DNA of 30,000 bases from Chrysomallon squamiferum (lineage: Eukaryota > Mollusca > Gastropoda > Neomphalida > Peltospiridae), in the NCBI GenBank assembly GCA_012295275.1, contig CM022667.1, forward strand, positions 9,780,038 through 9,810,037, in the 5' to 3' direction. The position numbers and the translations under genes were made by a program. Shown one piece after another: positions 1-10,126 of the stretch. The stretch's first letter is position 1. The number at the start of each line of letters is the position of its first letter. The notes under the pieces are model-generated. The model was given only the letters and a program-made list of their open reading frames with translations. It ran no database searches and was not told the DNA's origin.

Positions 1-760
1 GTACTTTGAGGATAAGTGTTGTCACTCTCTTAACATGTGACAAAAAACAAAAAAATAAATAATAATAATACAGTCAAATCTATATCATCAAGCACAACAA
101 GAAATATTTATGACCTCTACAAATAAATAAACGAAAAAGAATAAAATAGTAAATTTTATGTAAATTATTCAAAATAACACAACAACAATGATTTTGATGA
201 TGAATAAAATAATAACAATAAAATAATAACTATAATGGTAATAGTAGTAGTAGCAGCAGCAGTAGTAGTTGTATTAGTATTAAGGATGATGTTGTTGATG
301 ATGTTAAGCCAGAATGTGTATGTGTAAATACGTACTTACGTATGTACGTACACACGTATATTTTAGTGTGCATATACTTACGTTTTTATATATGCTAGTA
401 TACTCATAACATATGTATATTTCTATATATATATATACATAAAATATGTTTGCCGTATTACAAGTGAACGTTTTATCTACAAATCTGTATCTATAGTAAA
501 CTATTAAATTAAGGATATCCAGGCTGGGCTTTTAGTGAAAACATTGCTGGATTCCACCTGCTACTAATTCAGCGAAGGAAATAGATTTAGCTCCAGTGTT
601 ATTACATTAGCGTTATTCGGGTTAGTTACTGTATCGGCGTAACAGGTTTATATTCTACATAATGAAGTGGAATGAAGCGGGGTATGGTTATAGATCGTAA
701 AGCAAAGACCAGATGAGGCAACAATTTAGAATTAAAAAAATATAAAAAATAAAAATAAAA
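1..760. other. AT-rich non-coding stretch with minor simple repeats
   Basis: No convincing exon is visible. It holds short TAA runs (46-70), a GTA/GCA run (241-270), alternating ACGT/TATA-type sequence (325-440) and a more balanced patch at 510-720. The balanced patch contributes the end of a minus-strand open frame that is otherwise all simple repeat, so I do not call it a gene. Confidence 0.6.
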
Positions 761-802
761 ATAAGGGTAATGATTTTGAGTGCAGTGGTTGGAATACAAG
801 TT

Positions 803-1011
803 AAGAAGAAGAAGAAGAACAAAAAGAAGAACAAAATGATGAAGAAGAAGAAGAAGGAGAAAATGATGATGATAAAGAATAAAATCTTGTTTGTGGTAGT
901 GGTCGAGGCAATGATGATGATGATGATAGTGGTGATGATGATATTGATGGCGATGATGATAAAAATGATAAAGAAGAATATAATAAAAAATAAAATAAAA
1001 TAAAATAAAAA
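803..1011. repeat. Cryptic purine-rich triplet tract (GAA, GAT) ending in (TAAAA)n
   Basis: The plus strand is almost free of pyrimidines other than T. It runs from GAA-type triplets (803-870) into GAT-type triplets (908-972), then a short TAAAA array (985-1011). The open frames on both strands (K/M-rich on plus, H/F/L-rich on minus) follow directly from these triplets. Confidence 0.85.
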
Positions 1012-1103
1012 GAAATGAAAAATAAAATAAAAGAAATATGTAGCTGTATTGCTTTAGCATTTTGCTAAGACACGTTCCTCTGTTCTAAATTATCTCTGTT
1101 TAC

Positions 1104-1209
1104 GTCGACAAATCACACTGTTTTATTTATTGTCATAATGTCGACAAACCACAGTTTTATTTATTGTCATAATGTCGACAAACCACACTATTTTATTTAT
1201 TGTCATAAT
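1104..1209. repeat. Three-copy 34-36 bp tandem repeat
   Basis: Units begin with GTCGACAAA at 1104, 1140 and 1174 and continue through TTTTATTTATTGTCATAAT. They differ by a few substitutions and a 2-bp length change, so the triplication is fairly young. No coding role is evident. Confidence 0.92.
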
Positions 1210-1832
1210 GTCCTGTTTTTTAACAGTTTATCAGTAACTGCAAACAAATTGTATTCTGTTTTAAATAACTCCTCAGTACATTCTGGGTTTTTTTCTCATT
1301 AAAAATTACTGGACCGCAGTCGAATGGTTTTAGTGATAAACATATCTCTTCTTAGCTGAAACAATCTTTTCTATGCACCTTCTTATAGATTCAAAAAAAC
1401 TACATAACATATCCAGTAATTATGACACTGACCGAAATTTTGAAATAGTTCACGGAGTCTCTGTGAAAGACAGAAGATACTATCAACATCAACATTAAAT
1501 AATAATAAAACTGAAGAAGATGAACACTAATTTTTCTATCACAATTCATAACGCTCAGTTTCATGCAGAAGATCGATATTAAACCCTGATATTACAGAAT
1601 AATCATACATGTTTCTGCAAATTAATAGCGCTTAAATGAATCTATGTGACCACTTTCTAGAAAGGGGACACTAAGTCACTGCCCACTATCTCCCTCTCGC
1701 TTATATATTGTAGAAGATGTTTGTGCAGTCTCGATCGCAAAACGCTGAACTTTCACTCGATTTTGAATTGATATAAGATTATTGTAAGTCACAAGGTGTA
1801 TCTCTTTTCAGTGATATTCCTTTATCACACCG
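1210..1832. other. Unique AT-rich sequence, no gene seen
   Basis: Ordinary-complexity, AT-rich sequence with stops in all frames. I see no splice-bounded reading frame, RNA gene or repeat of note. A TATATA-containing patch at about 1700-1715 is the only promoter-like string and has no supporting context. Confidence 0.5.
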
Positions 1833-1842
1833 ATGACGTCAT
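1833..1842. promoter_or_regulatory. CRE/ATF-type palindrome ATGACGTCAT
   Basis: A perfect 10-bp palindrome containing the bZIP octamer TGACGTCA, known as the optimal site for CREB, ATF and Jun-ATF dimers. It abuts the first unit of the 65-bp tandem repeat. It is one of five TGACGTCA sites in the window. No adjacent promoter is evident. Confidence 0.35.
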
Positions 1843-2078
1843 ATAATCTTAGAATACAAATTGTTAAACACGTCATTGAATAAAATCTTTTACAATTCTT
1901 TCATATAATAATCTTAGAATACAAATTGTTGAATACGTCTTTGAATAAAATCTTTTACAATTCTTTCATATACTAATCTTAGCTTTTAGCATTGCTGAGA
2001 ACGTTATTAAAGAAAATATTTTTTAATTCTTCAGTATTAAAATTTTAGATTTAAAAAATTGTTGTCATTCAGTAAAGA
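1841..2078. repeat. Degenerate tandem repeat, 62-65 bp period, about 3.7 copies
   Basis: Units start at 1841, 1903, 1968 and about 2033. Units 1 and 2 share long identical stretches (AATCTTAGAATACAAATTG; AATAAAATCTTTTACAATTC). Units 3 and 4 are progressively diverged, which indicates decay toward the right-hand end. Confidence 0.85.
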
Positions 2079-2325
2079 CCCTTCTGTGATTCATTCACTA
2101 GGAACGGGTCACAATATGTTCCAGTCTCTATCACCACTCAGCTGATGATGTTTAGTATTTGATTTTCATTTTCGTGGAAGCAATTATCCGCGTCGACATA
2201 ATTCTCCATCTCTGACATATTTGTCAGAAACCGTGCCTAAAGTCTATTTTTCACAAATCAACATCCTCACTTTTCTGTTTTCTGAATAATACAGAAACGA
2301 GCCTGGAGAGATAAAATCATTGATT
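2079..2325. other. Unique sequence, no gene seen
   Basis: Ordinary-complexity DNA between the tandem repeat and the left inverted repeat. An E-box CAGCTG lies at 2139-2144. I see no supported exon on either strand. Confidence 0.45.
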
Positions 2326-2412
2326 AAGCGTGGTTCACACTGAGCGACTTATCGAACCGACTTGAAGATCACGATGATGAAGAAAACATTGTGTAAAAGG
2401 ACAAAAGAAGCG

Positions 2413-2623
2413 AAAAAAAAAAAAAAAAAAAAAATAAAAATAAAAAAAAAAATAAAAATAAAAATAAAAATAAAAATAAAAATAAAAAAAAAAAAAAAAA
2501 AAAAAAATAAAAATAAAAATAAAAATAAAAATAAAAATAAAAATAAAAATAAAAATAAAAATAAAAAAAAAAAATAAAAAATAAAACAATAAAAATAAAA
2601 TAAAATAAAATAAATAAATAAAA
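2413..2623. repeat. (TAAAAA)n / A-rich hexanucleotide tract
   Basis: A-runs interrupted mainly every sixth base by T, shading into TAAAA and TAAA units at the right end. It lies inside the TIR-bounded segment. Open frames on both strands here are only poly-K/I or poly-F/Y. Confidence 0.95.
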
Positions 2624-2696
2624 TGCGAGATAATCTTTATTATTACCAGTAATGACTCTTTCGCATATACCCTCCCACAGACTGTAGATTACATAC

Positions 2697-2846
2697 CATG
2701 GCATTCATTTCATCGTGCAACGTACAATATCCTGCCTTGTTCACACATTTGTAGAAGTAACAGTATTTATGTCTGAAGGCAGCGATCTTGTTATGTTCTT
2801 TAACTACTGATGTTATAAGAGACAGTTTTATTGCTAACATGCCATA
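2697..2846 (-). CDS. Possible internal exon, function unknown
   Basis: On the minus strand a pyrimidine-rich acceptor (TCTTTATTTATTCAG) is followed by 50 fully open codons and a donor ATG|GTATGT. The 150-bp exon would start and end in phase 0. The peptide is cysteine/tyrosine rich, with FRHKYCYFYKCVNKAGYC as its central part, and uses a varied codon set unlike the surrounding A/T tracts. I do not recognise a domain. It lies inside the TIR-bounded segment, so it may be transposon-derived or captured sequence. The RGK-like exon upstream on the same strand also ends in phase 0, so joining is arithmetically possible, but the residues do not resemble the next part of an RGK GTPase. Chance ORFs of this size are expected, so confidence is low. 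Confidence 0.22.
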
Positions 2847-3103
2847 CTGAATAAATAAAGACCGTCATTGAATTAAATTACGGTAAATGTCTGTCACGCG
2901 AAAAAGAGTGCTTACAAACTGTTAACAAAAGTCGCTCGGTGTGAACGCTGCTTTGGAAAAGGCAAATATGATTTTTGTATGATTTCAATGAGCGGTCACG
3001 TTTGATTAGTTGGAGGAGTTACTTCCGTAAACATCCTGGAAAACGGACGTAATGGCGTGAGTTTTGAGAGGGAATAAGGATTAACTGTTAACAGTTTCTT
3101 TTT

Positions 3104-3215
<112 letters not shown>

Positions 3216-3230
3216 GATGTACGTACGTAT

Positions 3231-3343
3231 ATATCTATCTATTTCAGTGTGTGTGTGTGTCTCTCTATCTGTCTGTCTGTAAATCTATCTATCTATCTGT
3301 CTATCTATTTATCTATCGATCTATCTATGTATCGATCTATCTA
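3231..3343. repeat. (TATC)n/(TGTC)n compound tetranucleotide repeat
   Basis: Imperfect TATC and TGTC units with a short GT run at 3247-3260. Point variants (TATT, TCGA, TATG) show it is degenerating. Confidence 0.93.
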
Positions 3344-3700
3344 TAGTCGAATATACGGATGTATTTCTGCTTGTATGTGTGTGCCTCTGTGTCTGTGGTT
3401 CAGATATTCAGTACAGAAACAAGACACTGTTGTTATCGGAAATCATTGACGTTATGCCCAAGACTTCCGTGTACAAAATGTTTACTCAGCGCTGAAGTAT
3501 TTGTTCTCAGTTCTAATTGACTCCATTATGAGGAGACGAAGCAAGACACCATCTGTTTTCCAACTACTGTTATTTGGTTTATGACAAAATGACTCTTCAA
3601 AAATATGTTCTACCGTACACTCTCCTTTGTATCCGTTTATTAAAGTTTCACGGTAACCGATTTCTTCAGTTTAACTATAGATAGTGAAATATTAAATCAT

Positions 3701-3702
<2 letters not shown>
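3344..3702. other. Unique sequence, no gene seen
   Basis: About 360 bp of ordinary-complexity DNA. I looked on the minus strand for the exon that should follow the RGK-like exon (the part carrying a hydrophobic V-Y-S type strand) and did not find it. Confidence 0.45.
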
Positions 3703-3747
<45 letters not shown>

Positions 3748-3791
3748 AATACATTGTAAAAACAAAACTATAAAATATACAGATACAAAGT

Positions 3792-3859
<68 letters not shown>
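3703..3859. repeat. (CA)n at 3703-3743 and (TAA)n at 3792-3859
   Basis: Two pure microsatellites 48 bp apart. The (TAA)n array ends 33 bp from the donor of the RGK-like minus-strand exon, so in the transcript it would be a (TTA)n tract just inside the intron. Confidence 0.98.
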
Positions 3860-3892
3860 ATAATTAAAACAAATAATAAAACTGAAACTGAC

Positions 3893-3975
3893 CATTTCGT
3901 CACTGGAATCTAGAAAGGCTATGGACGATTCAACACCGTCCAGAATGACGGACACTGTCCTTTCGCGTTCTCCAT
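3893..3975 (-). CDS. Internal exon of a probable RGK-family (Rad/Gem/Rem-like) small GTPase
   Basis: This is the best coding candidate in the window. Minus-strand acceptor TGTTTTGTTTTGTTGCAG at 3976-3993, an 83-bp exon, then donor ATG|GTCAGT (GT at 3892-3891). It enters in phase 1 and leaves in phase 0, giving 27 whole codons after a split first codon. The peptide contains RTVSVILDGVESSIAFLD followed by SSDEM. RGK proteins carry a comparable segment (hydrophobic strand, D-G-E turn, second strand, then D-x-W-E or a degenerate form where other Ras proteins have DxxG). Here the DxxG glutamine-glycine context is also absent, as expected for RGKs. RGK proteins bind voltage-gated calcium channel beta subunits at the membrane and inhibit the channels. 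I searched the minus strand across the window for a P-loop GK(S/T) codon set upstream and found no convincing one, so neighbouring exons must be beyond the window, or the P-loop is atypical. Family assignment is from memory of the motif pattern, not a search. Confidence 0.52.
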
Positions 3976-4020
3976 CTGCAACAAAACAAAACACAGTTCA
4001 TTTAAACTTAATGCTAATTA

Positions 4021-4085
4021 TGTGTATGTGTATGTGTATGTGTGTGTGCTTGTGCTTGTGCTTGTGTGTGTGTGTGTGAGTGTGT
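4021..4085. repeat. GT-rich compound microsatellite (GTAT, GTGCTT, GT)
   Basis: Three tracts in series: GTGTAT units, then GTGCTT units, then a pure GT run. The change of unit by single substitutions suggests decay and re-expansion of a GT parent array. Confidence 0.93.
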
Positions 4086-4193
4086 ATCTATTTGGATATG
4101 TACGAACTCAGTATATATGTATGTACATAAGTGTGTATGTATGCATGTATGTTCGTAAGTACGTACATATATATGTATTTATGAATGAGAGAC

Positions 4194-4197
<4 letters not shown>

Positions 4198-4278
<81 letters not shown>

Positions 4279-4282
4279 AGAG
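4198..4282. repeat. (GA)n microsatellite
   Basis: Pure GA array to 4274 with one interruption after it. The array gives RERE and LSLS reading frames that are not genes. Confidence 0.98.
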
Positions 4283-4877
4283 GCGAAAAGACAGAAAGTC
4301 AGACAGATAGATTAAGAAAAGAAAAAACAAACACTACGAAAAAAATTATTCATTATTACGATTTGTTTTCCGACTGAATCATTATTAATCATATTTATTT
4401 TGATCTGGTAATTAATTTTTCTATCACAGTCGCGCAGTTGAAGGGTAAGGCAAAAGTTACGTAAATCATTCTGACAAGCCGATACTGTCGTTCAGGCTAG
4501 ACAGATCGATGAATAACCGGAGAACAAATACATCGATAAACAAACGTCGTTAATTCTGCTTGATAGTGAAATGGTCCTGGTGTCGTGGTTACGCAGTTTC
4601 ACCCATTTGTCACGGAAACGCAGAAGCTACGTTTAATTCAATCGGCGAGAATCTCTAGGAGTGAAAAGTGCAGGACACAAAATGATGTGTTTGACTGTTA
4701 CAACTGATTGTCAATTAATTGTCGACTGTTCCCAGATAATACGTTTGACGGATAAAGAGTCAAAAAACAAGCGTCGAAATGAAACAAATAAGGCTTTACA
4801 TAATACAGAGGCTAACTTGTCTATGATTAATATCTGTCGTTGATCTTTTTCATGGACGTTCAAGGGTATAATTCTTC

Positions 4878-4880
<3 letters not shown>
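4283..4880. other. Unique sequence, no gene seen
   Basis: Ordinary-complexity DNA. On the minus strand, near 4350, a GTCGGAAAACAA string reads VGKQ. It lacks splice signals and flanking RGK-like residues, so I do not treat it as the missing P-loop exon. Confidence 0.45.

Positions 4881-4927
<47 letters not shown>
4881..4927. repeat. (TC)n microsatellite, 47 bp
   Basis: Pure TC array. Confidence 0.98.
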
Positions 4928-4929
<2 letters not shown>

Positions 4930-6057
4930 GTGCATGCTCTCATTCTTGCTCTCACTTGCTCATTGTCTGACTTACTCATCTGTTCATTCTACTGTTTTCA
5001 CTCGATCTCAGTTAAACCCAAAACATTAATTTGTACGGTCGATCAATCAGTTCTTTTTCGCGTTTGATGTTAAATGACAGAATCGATGATTTTTTTGTTT
5101 TTGTTTTCGTTCTGAAAAGGAAATGCTAAGTTAGAAGATGAATACCGAGCGGTGAAGGCCGATAATATGTCTTACTAAACTCCACAGCTAAACTCGAGCC
5201 TTTAGAAACCGAAAAAAACAACAACAAAAAAAAAAAAAAAATCGTGAAATGTTTTGAATTAAAATTAATATCGATGCAGACGATATACATTTCGATACTG
5301 AAGTGTTATATGATAACAGACGATAATCAAGATAGACGATAATCAAAAACGCCATTTTTATCAGTACAACAAAGCCCATTTCACATTTGACACAAAGTAT
5401 CGAATTAACAGCTAACTAAATTATAAATATGGTGCGATAACGGTAAACTGAATAAATATAATTAACCTATTAAACTGGATACGGAGCATTAAAATTTTAT
5501 TCAGTTCAACAACATGATTCCATAAGTATGGTTCTATAAAATTAATCACGTTACTCATCTGATATAGAGGTTTAGATTACATTAGCTGCAGACCGGACAC
5601 AGATAATTATGTTCTATACTAACACCTCTCATTTTAAATTACTGTACACAACTAAGTTATATGTCTAAGTACAGTACAATAAATGTATTAAAAATATAGC
5701 CAGCGCATTCCATTACTCAGTAATCTTCTTTGAGAACATTTAAATTTAAATTCAGTAATTATACAATAATTTAATCAGTAGATTAAAAGATTAATATGTA
5801 GATATAATGTATACATTTTGAATATAAATCCAAAAATCTTTGTCTCGGTTTTATACAAAACATTAAGTTCAATAAATCTAAGTTCTAAACCTGATAAATA
5901 CATTATGCATTCATACAAATCATAATGAATTCTAAAACAAAACAATTTTTAAAAAACTTATTCTAACATACACATTAGTTCTAAACCTAACAACAAAACA
6001 CGATATTTTACAACAAATCATTAAGTCCCATTAGAAGCTTAAATTTCAAACGCGGAA

Positions 6058-6059
<2 letters not shown>
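4928..6059. other. Very AT-rich non-coding stretch
   Basis: From about 5400 the sequence is strongly AT-rich with frequent stops in every frame. Short phrases recur loosely (AGTTCTAAACCT at about 5880 and 5977; ATTAAGT near 5865 and 6020), suggesting a very old tandem repeat. An A-run with CAA units is at 5213-5240. A strong pyrimidine-AG at about 5117 on the minus strand leads only into a short A-rich frame that stops. Confidence 0.5.

Positions 6060-6089
<30 letters not shown>
6060..6089. repeat. T30 homopolymer bordering a CpG-rich block
   Basis: Thirty consecutive T. On the minus strand it is an A30 tail lying directly 3' of the CpG-rich block, the layout expected if that block were a retrocopy. 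There is no AATAAA before it, and the flanking match (TTAAATTTCAAACG versus TTAATTCGAAACG near 6470) is too weak to be a proven target-site duplication. Confidence 0.9.
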
Positions 6090-6092
<3 letters not shown>

Positions 6093-6179
6093 CCCAAACT
6101 GTTATCACTAATATTTCACGGATAAAAACAATGGATTCCATTAACGCATACATTTAACACCGATCACAACGTTCACCAC

Positions 6180-6560
6180 GTAAACATTTTCAAGTGGGTC
6201 TCTCTCTCGCTCTCCAGCGACTGGGGACTTCTGAACGCGACGTTGACAAAACAATCTTCCTGATGGACGGACGCACGTTAACGCACACTGCCCGCCTGTG
6301 GGTTGCAGTATCGGGTTTTTCTACGACGTCGGCGACTCCGTGGTCGTTTTTCTAATCCGCTGTCGCAAGACAAAGTCGCCGTGGGACGCGAAGTCGTCCA
6401 TACACGGAAAATAAATGAATGTCAGATTCAGCGCCGTCTGCTGTGTTATTGATGCGCTTTAATACGCTGTTAATTCGAAACGTCTGCCGTTTCTCTGATC
6501 TCGTTTACTCAGCGTTCTACGTGTCAGCCGTTCAGATCGGCCTGATGTTACTCGCTTAGA
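6180..6560. promoter_or_regulatory. CpG-rich island, possible promoter/first exon or retrocopy
   Basis: By hand I count about 26 CpG in the 235 bp from roughly 6180 to 6415, well above expectation and very unlike the flanks. On the minus strand an open frame from ATG at 6399-6401 begins MDDFASHGDFVLRQRIRK and stops at 6321-6323. The same frame then stays open for about 60 codons to a stop near 6145. Clustered CpG in an AT-rich genome points to unmethylated promoter DNA or constrained exon. No TATA box is seen. The alternative is a retroposed transcript on the minus strand ending in the T30 run. Confidence 0.4.
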
Positions 6561-6611
6561 AAACAGATAGCCATCGATATCTCCGTCATCTGACTATCTG
6601 TATATCTCTTT

Positions 6612-6700
6612 AGTATGTCTGTCTGTTTGTCAGTCTATCTATCTATCTGTCTGTCTATCTATCTATCTATCTATATATCTATTTATCTATCTATCTATTC
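6612..6700. repeat. (TATC)n/(TGTC)n tetranucleotide repeat
   Basis: Imperfect TATC and TGTC units, the same family as at 3231-3343 and 29495-29585. Confidence 0.93.
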
Positions 6701-6724
6701 TACTTCCGGTCAAGCATACACACA

Positions 6725-7035
6725 GATATAGTTCTTCTGCTGAATATAAACGGGTTTCAGACATATGCTTACAGTACCAGTTTGCATTAAACGCATGCTG
6801 TTTCTACTCTTTAACCAAAACCAGTTTCAGTTACACGGTTTGTCTTCTTTACCATCTACAACTGCCAAACAATTTGGTGTTAAACCAAAAAACTACTTCT
6901 ACTCTTTATCCTAAACTAGTTCCAGACACAGACGATCTCTCTGCATCTACACGTAACTTCCAGTTAAAACCATTAAACCCCCCCCCCCACGCAAGTTCTA
7001 CTACTACACTAACTTAAACCGGTTTCAGATATTCG
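6725..7035. repeat. Degenerate long-period tandem repeat, 70-99 bp, about 4 copies
   Basis: A recurring phrase of about 30 bp, GTTCTACTCTTTAA followed by AAACCAGTTTCAG, begins near 6731, 6801, 6896 and 6995. Each is followed by a variable CATCTACA-type and CAGTT..ATTAAAC segment. A C-run (6980-6988) interrupts the last spacer. Confidence 0.62.
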
Positions 7036-7079
7036 GACTCACCGTCCATTGAAAAAAAAAAAAAAAAAAAACTGTAATT

Positions 7080-7370
7080 AAATTCTCGGCTTGCTCGACA
7101 GGGCAGCTCGTAACAAGTGAAATCAAACCACGAAAGCTCTTCGCTCACCTCGGACACGACGTTCACTCTCAACCTGACAAGGTCGCTGTCAGACTGTGAC
7201 AGCAGGTTTTTAAAATACTCGCTCTCCGATTACTCCAGGTTTACTTCTGAGCCGCGGGAGACGCTGTAAATACTTTTCTTCTTCCGACAGACCGCGGCTA
7301 TTACTGTCCTCTCAAAACCTTTCTTCGCCGCAGAAGCAAAACTCCGAGTGTCTGAGTACGAGTCGCTTGT
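7080..7370. promoter_or_regulatory. Second CpG-rich island
   Basis: About 22 CpG by hand count, against a CpG-poor background. It is open over long stretches on the minus strand and contains the candidate exon end at 7149. It could be the 5' end of the minus-strand gene whose downstream exon lies at 3893-3975. No core promoter motif is evident. Confidence 0.35.
7149..7229 (-). CDS. Possible N-terminal-side exon segment (RGK-like gene?), 5' limit unknown
   Basis: After an in-frame TAA at 7230-7232 the minus strand is open for 27 codons and ends exactly at a near-consensus donor GAG|GTGAGC (GT at 7148-7147). The peptide includes SQSDSDLVRLRVNVVSE, which resembles the acidic-serine linker plus first beta strand (basic/hydrophobic RVxV) before the G1 loop of RGK and other Ras-like GTPases. 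It is upstream of, and on the same strand as, the RGK-like exon at 3893-3975. Against it: no good acceptor or ATG lies between the TAA and the open segment, the frame above the TAA is also open and S/R-rich, and no GK(S/T) codons lie between the two exons. It may be a decayed exon or chance. Confidence 0.2.
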
Positions 7371-7790
7371 TGTTCTCTGGTATCGTGTTGGTCTGTTTGT
7401 CGTTCTGTGGCAAGACAATGGTCTATGGCAATTGTTCTGTCGTAAGGGACTCATCCACAGGTTACTATTTTATGACAGGGTACTGGTCTGTGGATATTTG
7501 TTCCACGGCAAGATACTGGTCTAAAGGTTGTTGTTCTATGATAAGATACTGGTCAATATGATTATGTTCTCTGGTACGGTTCTGGTCTATAGGTTACTGT
7601 TTTGATATAAGATGATGTAGGTCATTGTTCTGTCATAAAATGGGTGGTCTATAGGTTGTTGTTCCATGGTAAGGTTATGGTCTTCTGTTTGTTGTTCTTT
7701 GTTAAAATCTAGTCTTTAATTTTTTTTTTTTTTTTTTTTGTGGTAAGGTTCTGGTCAATAGATTATTGTTTACTGTAATTATGTCTAATT
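7368..7790. repeat. Degenerate 33-bp minisatellite, about 12 units
   Basis: Units of mostly 33 bp (28-34) with consensus near GTTCTATGGTAAGATACTGG followed by TCTATAGGTTGTT. Starts fall at about 7375, 7405, 7437, 7470, 7503, 7536, 7569 and onward. Because 33 is divisible by three, the plus-strand frame reads as an 11-residue periodic peptide with recurrent (R/G)YWS. A T18 run (7722-7739) has expanded within a late unit. This is repeat, not gene. Confidence 0.85.
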
Positions 7791-9136
<1,346 letters not shown>

Positions 9137-9337
9137 TGGCATTTACTAATTGTCTTTCATCGCTAGACAAAGCTTTGCTCAGTGGAGTAAAACGGTTTTA
9201 ATATGAATCTCATTTTATCCAGCTTTATTCAAGGGATTACGTTAAATGGATGTGACGTAGAATGAAGACAATACCTGTTTTTATCTGTTTTAATGTTTGT
9301 ATCTTATATACCTAGTTTACGTAGGAAATTAAGAAAA

Positions 9338-9339
<2 letters not shown>

Positions 9340-9415
<76 letters not shown>

Positions 9416-9473
9416 TTATAATTATGATGATGATGATGATGTTGATGATTATAATGGTGATGACGATGATAAA
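9340..9473. repeat. (TAA)n then (GAT)n compound
   Basis: Pure TAA to 9413, then GAT units with variants to about 9473. Confidence 0.96.
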
Positions 9474-9554
9474 CTGGCGAATTCAAGCATTATGGCTGAC
9501 GAACTGAATTAAGTTTCTCAGAACGTCTCCAGAAAATCATATCTTAATGAGATG

Positions 9555-9559
<5 letters not shown>

Positions 9560-9597
<38 letters not shown>

Positions 9598-9722
9598 TAG
9601 GTAACACTTCTCTGTATCTTAATAAAAAAAATGACAGTTAATTCAGAATCACTGACCATATTTGGTACGAATAAAGAAAATATATCCCCACAATGTTTAT
9701 ATATATATATATATATATATAT
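9560..9722. repeat. Two (TA)n microsatellites (9560-9596, 9700-9722)
   Basis: Pure alternating TA arrays separated by about 100 bp of unique AT-rich sequence. Confidence 0.95.
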
Positions 9723-10029
9723 TTACAAACATTTAAACACACTACAAACTTATAGATAACACACAAACAACTTCGTAATATACTGTGCATAAAAAGTCTA
9801 AATTGAATTTATTCGTGAATACAAGTTGAATGATTAAAAACAGCGACTTCTAAAAGAACTTTATTTTCGTTTAATTTCGCTCCCAGTTGTAATTAATGGT
9901 GTTCTTCAAACTAAATGAAAGAAACAAAAACAGTTTAGAAACTCATTTCTGAAAACGGTTTCCTTGGTAACAAGAAAAGAACGAGGTTTGATTTAAATGA
10001 GTGCATTTATCGATCCCGAAAGTAAGAAT

Positions 10030-10031
<2 letters not shown>
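9723..10031. other. Unique sequence, no gene seen
   Basis: AT-rich, stops in all frames. GTTTCCTTGGTAAC at about 9958-9971 is a one-mismatch RFX X-box. Confidence 0.45.

Positions 10032-10123
<92 letters not shown>
10032..10123. repeat. (GA)n microsatellite, about 91 bp
   Basis: Pure GA array. Confidence 0.98.

Positions 10124-10126
<3 letters not shown>

Larger units (their letters stand above)
2326..2953. mobile_element. Possible non-autonomous DNA transposon (TIR-bounded segment)
   Basis: The ends, 2326-2350 and 2929-2953, are inverted repeats matching at about 21 of 25 positions, with a shared core TTCACAC(T/C)GAGCGACTT. The 628-bp span contains a (TAAAAA)n tract and about 300 bp of ordinary sequence. 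Short TIRs around a small non-coding body are typical of MITE-like elements. I find no clear target-site duplication: the flanking bases do not match at 3, 8 or 9 bp, so the ends may have decayed or the pairing may be chance. The superfamily cannot be assigned. Confidence 0.42.

Noticed and set aside
2335-2704. Poly-F/Y and poly-K/I ORFs
   Set aside because: Translation of the (TAAAAA)n tract on either strand.
3697-4315. ORFs with poly-Y, CVCV or RERE
   Set aside because: They translate the (TAA)n, (CA)n, GT-rich and (GA)n arrays. The RGK-like exon is recognised separately from its own splice signals.
4340-4365. VGKQ on the minus strand as a possible RGK P-loop
   Set aside because: Q replaces the S/T that contacts magnesium and phosphate, and neither splice signals nor RGK-like flanking residues are present.
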